DNA of 6,843 bases, from the NCBI GenBank assembly GCA_021776755.1, contig JAJFFI010000271.1:1-6843 (forward strand), given 5' to 3'. The stretch comes from Alphaproteobacteria bacterium (GTDB lineage: Bacteria; Pseudomonadota; Alphaproteobacteria; JAJFFI01). A program made the position numbers and the translations under genes. This document shows positions 1 through 5,926 of this stretch, piece after piece. Position 1 is the first letter of the stretch, and each line of letters starts with the position of its first letter. Below the pieces are notes generated by a model, which saw only the letters and a program-made list of their open reading frames with translations, searched no databases and was not told the origin of the DNA.

Positions 1-13
1 GGGGTTCGGAAAC

Positions 14-20
14 GGGAGGG
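14..20 (+). promoter_or_regulatory. Ribosome binding site of amtB
   Basis: A purine-rich GGGAGGG lies four bases before the ATG at 25. It is a strong Shine-Dalgarno match and fixes that ATG as the start. The promoter, and any glnK gene that often precedes amtB, would lie outside the window. Confidence 0.7.
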
Positions 21-24
21 ATTT

Positions 25-1260
25 ATGGAAGCGCTGAAATCGGGCGCCGACGTGTTTTTTGTGTTGATGGGCGCGATCATGGTGCTGGCCATGCATTCGG
101 GCTTTGCGTTCCTGGAGGTTGGAACGGTCCGGCGGAAGAACCAGGTCAATGCGCTGGTGAAGATCATCGTCGATTTTTGCATGTCGACCGTGGTCTATTT
201 TTTCATTGGCTACGCAGTGGCTTACGGCGTCGACTTCTTCGTCAACGCGAGCGTGCTGGCGGGCAAGACCACCGCCGAGGGCTATTCCTTCGGCAAGAGC
301 GGCTACGATCTGGTCAAGTTCTTTTTCCTGTTGACGTTTGCCGCAGCGATCCCGGCGATCATCTCGGGCGGCATCGCCGAACGCGCAAAGTTCTGGCCGC
401 AGCTGATCGCCTCGGCGTGCATCGTCGGCGTGATCTATCCGTTCTTCGAGGGCATCGTATGGAACGGCAATTTCGGCCTCAACGGCTGGCTTGAAACAAC
501 CTTCGGGGCCGGTTTCCACGATTTCGCGGGCTCGATCGTGGTCCACGCGGTGGGCGGCTGGATCGCGCTTGCCGCCGTGATCCTGTTGGGCGCGCGCAAC
601 GGGCGCTACACGAAGGACGGCCGTGTGCAGGGCATTCCACCGTCGAACATCCCGTTTCTGGCACTCGGGTCCTGGATCCTGTCGGTCGGCTGGTTCGGCT
701 TCAATGTGATGAGCGCGCAGTCCGTCGAAGGCATCAGCGGTCTTGTCGCGATGAACTCGTTGATGGCGATGGGCGGCGGGGTGCTGGCGGCCCTGGTGAT
801 CGGGCGGAACGACCCGGGCTTCGTGCACAACGGCGCGCTTGCAGGCCTGGTCGCGGTCTGCGCGGGCTCCGATGTCATGCATCCACTGGGCGCGCTTGCG
901 GTCGGCGGCGTCGCGGGCGCGCTGTTTGTCTGGGCCTTCGAGCTTTGCCAGAACAAATGGAAGATCGATGACGTCCTCGGCGTCTGGCCGTTGCACGGAC
1001 TGTGCGGTGTCTGGGGCGGGATCGCCTGCGGCATCTTCGGCATGGAGGCGCTCGGCGGGCTCGGCGGAGTGTCGCTCGCATCCCAGCTGGTCGGCTCCAT
1101 CGCGGGGGCCACCTACGCGGCGATCGCGGGCGCCATCGTCTATGGCGCGCTCAAGGCCACGATGGGCATCCGCCTCAGCGAGGAAGAAGAGTTCCAGGGC
1201 GCGGATCTTTCCATCCACAAGATCGGCGCCTATCCGGAGGAAGACCTTTCCGCGCGGTAG
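25..1260 (+). CDS. amtB: Ammonium transporter (Amt/AmtB family)
   Basis: A 411-residue inner-membrane channel that conducts ammonium/ammonia, probably as a trimer gated by a PII protein. Amt hallmarks are visible by comparison with E. coli AmtB. DFAGSIVVH (166-174) gives the conserved Asp166 and first pore His174. GWFGFNVMS (222-230) matches the GWFGFN signature with Phe226 at the gate and Ser230 at the recruitment site. LHGLCG carries the second pore His324. Phe105 and Trp146 are likely the other gate and vestibule aromatics. The protein is hydrophobic throughout, consistent with the usual 11 membrane helices, and begins almost directly with helix 1, without the long signal peptide of E. coli AmtB. 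The GFAFLEVGTVRRKN segment in helix 1 places it in a different Amt subgroup from E. coli. The C-terminal tail (GIRLSEEEEFQGADLSIHKIGAYPE) is the conserved cytoplasmic tail that contacts GlnK. A strong terminator follows, so it is not co-transcribed with ftsK. Confidence 0.96.
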   Translation: MEALKSGADVFFVLMGAIMVLAMHSGFAFLEVGTVRRKNQVNALVKIIVDFCMSTVVYFFIGYAVAYGVDFFVNASVLAGKTTAEGYSFGKSGYDLVKFFFLLTFAAAIPAIISGGIAERAKFWPQLIASACIVGVIYPFFEGIVWNGNFGLNGWLETTFGAGFHDFAGSIVVHAVGGWIALAAVILLGARNGRYTKDGRVQGIPPSNIPFLALGSWILSVGWFGFNVMSAQSVEGISGLVAMNSLMAMGGGVLAALVIGRNDPGFVHNGALAGLVAVCAGSDVMHPLGALAVGGVAGALFVWAFELCQNKWKIDDVLGVWPLHGLCGVWGGIACGIFGMEALGGLGGVSLASQLVGSIAGATYAAIAGAIVYGALKATMGIRLSEEEEFQGADLSIHKIGAYPEEDLSAR

Positions 1261-1286
1261 CGAAAGGACGCCTGAAGGCGATTTGC

Positions 1287-1318
1287 GGGAGGCGGCGGAA
1301 GCTGCCTCCCTTTTTCTT
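1287..1318 (+). terminator. Intrinsic terminator after amtB
   Basis: A 10-bp stem (1287-1296 with 1301-1310, one G-U pair) is closed by a GGAA tetraloop and followed directly by TTTTTCTT. This is a textbook Rho-independent terminator 26 bases after the amtB stop. A smaller CGCC/GGCG hairpin (1269-1280) precedes it. Confidence 0.92.
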
Positions 1319-1363
1319 GTGCAATATAAATTCCGGCCGCGAATACTTTGCAATATCTCAATG

Positions 1364-1417
1364 TTAATTGTTTAGTAACGATATTTAACCTATCCTTACC
1401 TTGGACTTTACTATGAT
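1364..1417 (+). promoter_or_regulatory. ftsK promoter region with two CtrA-like boxes
   Basis: Two matches to the alphaproteobacterial CtrA box TTAA-N7-TTAA(C), each with one mismatch, are present: TTAA-N7-GTAAC at 1364-1379 and TTAA-N7-TTAC at 1385-1399. A -10-like TATGAT lies at 1412-1417 with no good sigma-70 -35 at the proper distance. The second box sits where the -35 should be, as in known CtrA-activated promoters. The predicted transcription start is near 1424. The surrounding stretch is clearly A+T-rich compared with the genes. The motif matches are seen directly; control by CtrA is inferred. Confidence 0.55.
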
Positions 1418-1425
1418 TTTCTGCG

Positions 1426-1442
1426 TCCGGAACGCTTCCGGA
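1426..1442. repeat. Perfect 17-base palindrome in the ftsK leader
   Basis: TCCGGAACGCTTCCGGA is a perfect inverted repeat with 7-bp arms and a CGC centre. It begins about two bases after the predicted ftsK transcription start and its last base is the A of the upstream candidate ATG at 1442. It could be a hairpin at the 5' end of the mRNA or a protein-binding operator. Confidence 0.5.
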
Positions 1443-1462
1443 TGCGGGCTACGGAAAGCAAA

Positions 1463-3877
1463 ATGGCGCGAACGGCGGCAAAAGACAGCAGTGGAACCTT
1501 TCTTCCGGCAGACCTGAAAACCGGGTTGCGGAAGGCGTGCTGGCAGGCACTGGGCGCGGCCCTCTTCGCGCTCGGCGTGGCGATCTGTCTGGCGCTTGCG
1601 ACTTTCGATGCCGGCGATCCGTCATTCAACAAGGCGACTGGTGCGGCAGCACACAATCTTCTAGGCAAACCAGGCAGTTACGCGGCAGATTTCATGCTTC
1701 AGTCGATGGGCCTGACGGGCTGGGCCTTTGCCCTGGTCTTCGCGGTCTGGGGCTGGCGGCTTGCGATGGGCAAGCGGATCGACCGGCCATGGATCAGCCT
1801 GACGCTGTTGCCGCTCGGGCTGATCTTCCTGATGGCGGCGCTGGCCGCAATGCCGGCGTGGAACTCCTGGCCGCTGAAGGTCGGCCTCGGCGGCCATGCC
1901 GGGGCGGTAATTTTCGAAGGCACGTTGCGGCTTATCCGCGATTCCGGGCTTGGCACCGTGAGCGTGCCGCTGGCGGGGACGATATGTTTCGCCCTTGCCT
2001 TGCTGTTTCTGGTGCCTGCGCTCTCAATCCGCTGGTCCGAATGGCGCTCGATGGGCAAAACCGGCGCCGCCGGGATCGCAACCGGCGTGGCGGCAAGCGT
2101 TTCGGCCAGCGTGTCGGGCCTGCGGCGCGTGCGCGAAGCCCGCACCGAGCCGGAACAAGGCGAACGCCGGCAACCGATGGTCCGCCGGGCCGCGGCTCAG
2201 CCGGATAACGACCCGGCCCCCAAGAGCCTCGACGACCCTGCCGAGGGCATGCCCGCCCCACCCAGGTTCCTGGTCGAACCCCCCGCCGCACCGCCCTGGG
2301 AAAAACCAGAGGCCAAGTCTGGGGCCAAAACAAAGGCCAAGCCGGCCGGCCAGCAGCGCACCCTCGATCTCGGCAAGGCCAAGACCGGGGACGGCAGCTA
2401 CGAGTTGCCGCCGCTCAAACTGCTGGCCCAACCGCGCCAGCGCGCGCAAACGCATATCGACGAAGACGCGCTGTCCCAGAATGCCGCCTTGCTCGAGACC
2501 GTCCTTCAGGATTTCGGCGTCAAGGGGGACGTGACCCGCGTGCATCCGGGCCCGGTGGTCACCCGCTACGAGTTCGTGCCCGCGCCCGGCACAAAATCCG
2601 CCCGCATCATCAATCTTTCCGACGACATTGCGCGCTCCATGAGCGCGGTTTCGGTGCGCGTCTCGGTGATTCCGGGTCAGAACGCGCTCGGCATCGAACT
2701 CCCGAATGACAACCGCGAGATGGTCTTCCTGCGCGACCTGCTGGATTCCGAGACGATCGAGGCCTCGAAGGCGAAGCTGCCACTGGCGATCGGCAAGGAC
2801 ATTGCCGGCAAGCCGGTGATCGCCGATCTCGCGCGGATGCCGCATCTGCTCGTCGCCGGCACCACGGGCGCGGGCAAATCGGTGTCGATCAACACCATGA
2901 TCCTGTCGCTGCTCTACCGGCTCGGGCCCGACCGCTGCAAGTTCATCATGATCGACCCGAAGATGCTGGAACTGTCGACCTACGATGGCATCCCGCAGCT
3001 CCTGACCCCGGTGGTGACCGAGCCCGCCAAGGCGGTTGTCGCGCTCAAATGGACGGTGCGCGAGATGGAGGGCCGCTATCAGATGATGGCCAAGCTCGGC
3101 GTCCGCAACGTCGAGGGCTACAACACCCGGGTCGCCGAAGCGAAAGCCAAGGGCGAAGTGCTGCGCCGCAAGGTCCAGACCGGGTTTGACGCTGAAACCG
3201 GCAAGCCGACCTATGAAGAGCAGACCCTCGACCTCGAGCCGCTGCCCTACATCGTCGTGATCGTCGACGAGATGGCCGACCTGATGCTGGTCGCGGGCAA
3301 GGACATCGAGGCGACGATCCAGCGCCTCGCGCAGATGGCGCGCGCCGCCGGTATTCACGTGATCATGGCGACCCAGCGCCCGTCGGTCGACGTCATCACC
3401 GGCACCATCAAGGCGAACTTCCCGAGCCGGATCAGCTTCCAGGTCACATCGAAGATCGACAGCCGCACGATCCTCGGCGAGCAGGGTGCGGAGACGCTGC
3501 TGGGCCAGGGCGACATGCTCTACATGGCCGGCGGCGGCCGCATCACCCGGGTGCACGGCCCCTTCGTCAGCGACGAAGAGGTCGAGAAAGTCGTGAAATA
3601 CCTCAAGACCCAGGGCCAGCCGGAATACATCGAGTCGATCACCCAGGACGACGACCAGGGCTCGATGATCCCGGGCATGGGCGGGGACGACGGCGACGAG
3701 CTTTACAACGACGCGGTGCAGCTGGTGCTGCGCGAACGCAAGGCCTCGACCAGCTTCGTCCAGCGCCACCTGCAGATCGGTTACAACCGGGCCGCCCGGC
3801 TAATCGACCAGATGGAGGCCGACGGCCTGATCGGCCCGGCCAACCACGTCGGCAAGCGCGAAATCCTGGCACAGTAG
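1463..3877 (+). CDS. ftsK: DNA translocase FtsK
   Basis: An 804-residue divisome protein that anchors at the septum and pumps DNA to resolve and segregate chromosome termini, activating XerCD at dif. The N-terminal domain has four predicted membrane helices (about 27-47, 83-101, 111-131, 168-188). A basic, Pro/Ala-rich linker (about 195-320) is much shorter than in E. coli, as is usual in this class. The RecA-like motor has Walker A GTTGAGKS (466-473, Lys472) and Walker B IVVIVDE (597-603, Asp602/Glu603). MATQRPSVDVITG and SRISFQVTSKIDSRTILGEQGAE follow. The last 60 residues (745-804) form the gamma winged-helix domain that reads KOPS. ATG 1463 is preferred because GGAAAG lies four bases upstream. 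The alternative ATG at 1442 (seven residues longer) falls in the palindrome, leaving its ribosome site in a hairpin arm. No terminator separates it from lolA, so read-through is likely. Confidence 0.97.
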   Translation: MARTAAKDSSGTFLPADLKTGLRKACWQALGAALFALGVAICLALATFDAGDPSFNKATGAAAHNLLGKPGSYAADFMLQSMGLTGWAFALVFAVWGWRLAMGKRIDRPWISLTLLPLGLIFLMAALAAMPAWNSWPLKVGLGGHAGAVIFEGTLRLIRDSGLGTVSVPLAGTICFALALLFLVPALSIRWSEWRSMGKTGAAGIATGVAASVSASVSGLRRVREARTEPEQGERRQPMVRRAAAQPDNDPAPKSLDDPAEGMPAPPRFLVEPPAAPPWEKPEAKSGAKTKAKPAGQQRTLDLGKAKTGDGSYELPPLKLLAQPRQRAQTHIDEDALSQNAALLETVLQDFGVKGDVTRVHPGPVVTRYEFVPAPGTKSARIINLSDDIARSMSAVSVRVSVIPGQNALGIELPNDNREMVFLRDLLDSETIEASKAKLPLAIGKDIAGKPVIADLARMPHLLVAGTTGAGKSVSINTMILSLLYRLGPDRCKFIMIDPKMLELSTYDGIPQLLTPVVTEPAKAVVALKWTVREMEGRYQMMAKLGVRNVEGYNTRVAEAKAKGEVLRRKVQTGFDAETGKPTYEEQTLDLEPLPYIVVIVDEMADLMLVAGKDIEATIQRLAQMARAAGIHVIMATQRPSVDVITGTIKANFPSRISFQVTSKIDSRTILGEQGAETLLGQGDMLYMAGGGRITRVHGPFVSDEEVEKVVKYLKTQGQPEYIESITQDDDQGSMIPGMGGDDGDELYNDAVQLVLRERKASTSFVQRHLQIGYNRAARLIDQMEADGLIGPANHVGKREILAQ

Positions 3878-3929
3878 CTTTCGGCCCAATACTATTCCGG
3901 GCAGGGGCGCCTGCGCCGCATGGCACCTG

Positions 3930-3960
3930 AACGCCTGAATTTCTCCGCAATTCCGGCGTT
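3930..3960. repeat. Near-perfect inverted repeat between ftsK and lolA
   Basis: Two 12-base arms (3930-3941 and 3949-3960) pair at 11 of 12 positions around a 7-base TCTCCGC loop, with one T/C mismatch at 3936/3954. No T-run follows, so it is a poor intrinsic terminator. The right arm ends inside a TTGACT (3959-3964) that could be the -35 of a lolA promoter, although no convincing -10 follows. It may be an operator, an mRNA hairpin or a Rho-type 3' end. Confidence 0.4.
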
Positions 3961-4021
3961 GACTGCCGCCCTGTATCTCCGCTACCGCGTTTCCGCACGC
4001 ATCTGGAAAGTATCGCCCAAC

Positions 4022-4702
4022 ATGGCCCACCTCTCCCTACGCATTATCCGCACCTTCATTGTTGCCGGCGGCCTCGCCGCCGCGGCGGTTGCAGGGGGTG
4101 CGTCCGCGATTGCGGACGAGCCGGTTCAGGTCGCGGCCCTGAGCGCCAAGGACCGCGCCGATCTGGCGCGGGTCGAAAAATACCTGAACGGAATCGAGAC
4201 GGTCGTCGCGGGCTTCATCCAGGTCAATCCGAACGGCGGCGTGTCCCAGGGCCGCATCTACATGAAGCGGCCGGGCAAGCTGCGCGTCGAGTATGACCCG
4301 CCCGCCAACATGATCCTGGTTTCCACCGGAGTCTGGCTGGTGTTCTACGACGGTGAGTTGAAGGAGACGACCTATCTCCCGATCCGCTCGAGCCCGGTCT
4401 CGTTCCTGCTGCAGGAAAACATGAGTTTCGGCAAGGACGTGACAGTCCTGGCCATCACCCGCGCGCCGAACCTGCTGCGCATCAAGGTCCGGCAGGCCGG
4501 CGAGGATGAAGAATCCCAGACGCTGACGTTGACGTTCAAGGACAATCCGCTCGCGCTCAAACAGTGGATCATAAGCGATTCCGAGGGCAAGGATACGAAG
4601 CTCGCCCTGCTGGATCCGCAACTCGGCGTCGCAATCCCGCCCGAGCGGTTCAAGTTCGTCTCGCCCGACCGCGATGAAGGCCGTTTCAACAAGCGGAACT
4701 AG
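4022..4702 (+). CDS. lolA: Outer-membrane lipoprotein carrier protein LolA
   Basis: A 226-residue periplasmic chaperone that takes lipoproteins released by LolCDE and delivers them to the outer membrane. The N-terminus from ATG 4022 is a classic Sec signal peptide: a basic start, hydrophobic core at about 12-24, and likely cleavage after ASA at about residue 29. There is no lipobox cysteine, as expected for a soluble carrier. Family features follow: a F-x-Q segment (GFIQVNPNGGVSQGRIYMKRPGK, about 64-86), the LRVEYDPP block, TGVWLVFYD (about 102-110), and the C-terminal QWIISDSEGK and L-x-x-x-x-x-G strands. The reading frame is open upstream to an ATG at 3920. That start would put 34 unrelated residues before the signal peptide, and the span holds an inverted repeat, so 4022 is chosen. 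A GGAAAG at 4005-4010 is a slightly distant ribosome site. LolA next to FtsK is a common alphaproteobacterial arrangement. Confidence 0.92.
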   Translation: MAHLSLRIIRTFIVAGGLAAAAVAGGASAIADEPVQVAALSAKDRADLARVEKYLNGIETVVAGFIQVNPNGGVSQGRIYMKRPGKLRVEYDPPANMILVSTGVWLVFYDGELKETTYLPIRSSPVSFLLQENMSFGKDVTVLAITRAPNLLRIKVRQAGEDEESQTLTLTFKDNPLALKQWIISDSEGKDTKLALLDPQLGVAIPPERFKFVSPDRDEGRFNKRN

Positions 4703-4723
4703 GCCAGCCGGGAAAAGCTGGCC
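4702..4723 (+). terminator. Possible weak terminator after lolA
   Basis: GGCCAGC (4702-4708) and GCTGGCC (4717-4723) form a perfect 7-bp stem with an 8-base loop, starting at the last base of the lolA stop codon. No T-run follows, so it is not a strong intrinsic terminator. It may stabilise the mRNA 3' end or act with Rho. Confidence 0.35.
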
Positions 4724-4780
4724 GCGGTCCGAAATCGAAGACCGATTGATTATCGAGCAGCGCTCTGAAAAGATCGCGCC

Positions 4781-5584
4781 ATGACTGCCCCTGCCCCGAG
4801 ACCGCTCATCGGCCTGCCATCGGATGTGAAGACCGATGGCGATATGCCGTTCCATGCCGTGGGAGAGAAGTATCTGACCGCCGTGACCGACGGCGCGCAC
4901 GGGCTCCCCGTCGCGATTCCGTCACTCGGCAGCCGTATCGACATCGACGCCCTGCTCGAGCGCCTCGACGGCCTGTTGCTTACCGGAAGTCCGTCCAATG
5001 TCGAACCCCACCGCTATGACGGCCCCGAAAGCGCGCCGGGGACAGCGCACGATGCCGCCCGCGACGAGACAACACTGCCGCTGATCGAACGCGCCCTGGC
5101 CGTCGGGATTCCGTGCCTGTTCGTCTGCCGCGGGCTTCAGGAACTGAATGTCGTCATGGGCGGCACGCTGCATCAGCGGATCGAGGAGCTGCCCGATTAC
5201 CTGAACCACCAGGCCGACAAATCCCTGCCGCTCGATGAGCGATACGGCCCCGCGCACGAGGTCGCCCTGACCGACGGCGGCGCCCTGATCGCGATGAACG
5301 ACGGCGTTCCCAAGCTGATGGTGAACTCGCTGCACAGTCAGGGAATCGACAGGATCGGAACGGGGTTGAGCATCGAAGCGGTGGCGCCCGACGGGTTCAT
5401 CGAGGCGGTCAGCGTCGACGGGCACCCGACATTCGGCCTCGGCGTTCAGTGGCATCCGGAGTGGAAAGTGACCGAGTCGGGATTTGGAATGCGGCTCTTC
5501 GAATCCTTTGGAAAGGCCTGCGAGTCCTGGGCGGCTGCCCGCGGGAGGCCGCGCCGGAGCAGCGCAGGAAACCAGGCCGCTTGA
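4781..5584 (+). CDS. Gamma-glutamyl-gamma-aminobutyrate hydrolase family protein (peptidase C26, PuuD-like)
   Basis: A 267-residue class-I glutamine-amidotransferase-fold hydrolase, probably cytoplasmic, that cleaves a gamma-glutamyl amide bond. The family opening (RPLIGLPSD) is followed by LDGLLLTGSPSNVEPHRYDG (about 62-81). FVCRGLQELNV holds the nucleophile Cys116, MVNSLHSQGID (180-190) matches the family's N-S-x-H-x-Q block, and LGVQWHPEW supplies His225 and Glu227, so the full Cys-His-Glu triad is present. The length suits the family. The last 20 or so residues are Arg/Ala-rich and probably unstructured. The exact substrate is uncertain. No other putrescine-utilisation gene (puuA, puuB, puuC) is visible nearby, so the name PuuD is not assigned. 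The ribosome site is weak (AAAAGAT about 7-12 bases upstream). It lies 78 bases after lolA, with a possible weak terminator between. Confidence 0.88.
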   Translation: MTAPAPRPLIGLPSDVKTDGDMPFHAVGEKYLTAVTDGAHGLPVAIPSLGSRIDIDALLERLDGLLLTGSPSNVEPHRYDGPESAPGTAHDAARDETTLPLIERALAVGIPCLFVCRGLQELNVVMGGTLHQRIEELPDYLNHQADKSLPLDERYGPAHEVALTDGGALIAMNDGVPKLMVNSLHSQGIDRIGTGLSIEAVAPDGFIEAVSVDGHPTFGLGVQWHPEWKVTESGFGMRLFESFGKACESWAAARGRPRRSSAGNQAA

Positions 5585-5657
5585 CTCCAAAAATAGCTGA
5601 TTTTCAACAGCTTACAGACTTTTCCAGAGATTTTCTGGCACTGCATCAATTTTTCAC

Positions 5658-5685
5658 TTGATTCCCGCGAGAATCGGTACAGATT
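5658..5685 (+). promoter_or_regulatory. Possible promoter of the candidate small RNA
   Basis: TTGATT (5658-5663), within CTTGATT, and CAGATT (5680-5685) are 16 bases apart at the end of a locally A+T-rich stretch. This would start transcription near 5692, twelve bases before the first hairpin. The -35 is fair (four of six) and the -10 is weak (three of six), so support rests mainly on position. Confidence 0.35.
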
Positions 5686-5691
5686 CAAGGT

Positions 5692-5809
5692 CATGAAGCG
5701 GATGGCTCTCCAAGAGCCCATTCGTCTGCAGCACGACCCCTGGTGTTGCAGGCTCCGTTTGGAGCTTCGGGCGCCCGGTCTTCCCCCCTGACCGGGCGCC
5801 CTTCTCATT
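5692..5809 (+). ncRNA. Candidate small RNA with four consecutive hairpins
   Basis: Four stem-loops follow one another with almost no unpaired spacer between the last three. Stem 1 is GGCTCT/AGAGCC (5704-5709 with 5713-5718, loop CCA). Stem 2 is 9 bp with one G-U pair (5726-5734 with 5743-5751, loop GACCCCTG). Stem 3 is GCTCC/GGAGC (5752-5756 with 5761-5765, loop GTTT). Stem 4 is a 12-bp perfect terminator stem (5769-5780 with 5790-5801, loop TTCCCCCCT). There is no open frame of interest, the upstream gene ends at 5584, and the downstream gene has its own likely promoter. It does not match a tRNA, 6S RNA or a riboswitch that I recognise. The C-rich loops resemble those of alphaproteobacterial anti-Shine-Dalgarno type small RNAs, but I cannot assign a family. 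It could instead be a structured 3' end of the upstream transcript. The ends are estimates. Confidence 0.5.
5769..5809 (+). terminator. Intrinsic terminator of the candidate small RNA
   Basis: GGGCGCCCGGTC pairs with GACCGGGCGCCC in a perfect 12-bp GC-rich stem around a TTCCCCCCT loop. It is followed by TTCTCATTT, a pyrimidine-rich but imperfect T-tract. The stem is strong enough to end transcription, either of the small RNA or of the gene ending at 5584. Confidence 0.75.
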
Positions 5810-5849
5810 TCTGGCCCCTGCCGATTTCTCCGTCGTGGCGCCCAGCCGA

Positions 5850-5878
5850 TTGCCACCGCTTGCGTGCTTGGCTAGATT
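5850..5878 (+). promoter_or_regulatory. Sigma-70-type promoter of the FAH-family gene
   Basis: TTGCCA (5850-5855; five of six match TTGACA) and TAGATT (5873-5878; four of six) are separated by exactly 17 bases. Transcription would start near 5885, some 42 bases before the ATG at 5927. Confidence 0.5.
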
Positions 5879-5884
5879 GCCGCC

Positions 5885-5899
5885 GCAGCGCAACGCTGC
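5885..5899. repeat. Perfect 15-base palindrome in the FAH-family leader
   Basis: GCAGCG and CGCTGC flank a CAA centre in a perfect inverted repeat that starts at the predicted transcription start of the following gene. It could form a 5'-end hairpin in the mRNA or serve as an operator. Confidence 0.45.
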
Positions 5900-5926
5900 C
5901 CTTCCAACAGCAAGACGGTCGAAGAA

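Noticed and set aside
2024..3769. A 581-codon open frame on the minus strand antisense to ftsK
   Set aside because: Its sequence is rich in His, Arg, Asp and Val, as expected of a mirror frame in GC-rich DNA, and matches no family. The + strand has full FtsK motifs through the same span.
3899..3906. GGGCAGGG, a match to the E. coli KOPS motif read by FtsK, just after ftsK
   Set aside because: An 8-base motif this G-rich is expected a few times by chance in a window of this size and composition. Only genome-wide strand bias would make it meaningful.
3920..4021. A longer LolA starting at ATG 3920
   Set aside because: It would put 34 residues before a clear signal peptide, and the span holds an inverted repeat and a possible promoter element.
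5595..5645. Short repeats AGCTG/CAGCT and CCAGA/TCTGG after the C26 amidase gene as a terminator
   Set aside because: The stems are only 5 bp with no following T-run. They are too weak to call in A+T-rich sequence.
5636..5650. CTGGCACTGCATC as a sigma-54 promoter
   Set aside because: The GG and GC dinucleotides are not at the required 10-base spacing, so the -12 element is missing.
5692..5809. The four-hairpin span as a tRNA, 6S RNA or a riboswitch for the FAH-family gene
   Set aside because: There is no cloverleaf and no long bubble-bearing rod. The terminator lies 125 bases before the gene, which has its own likely promoter, so a cis-acting leader is less likely than an independent RNA.
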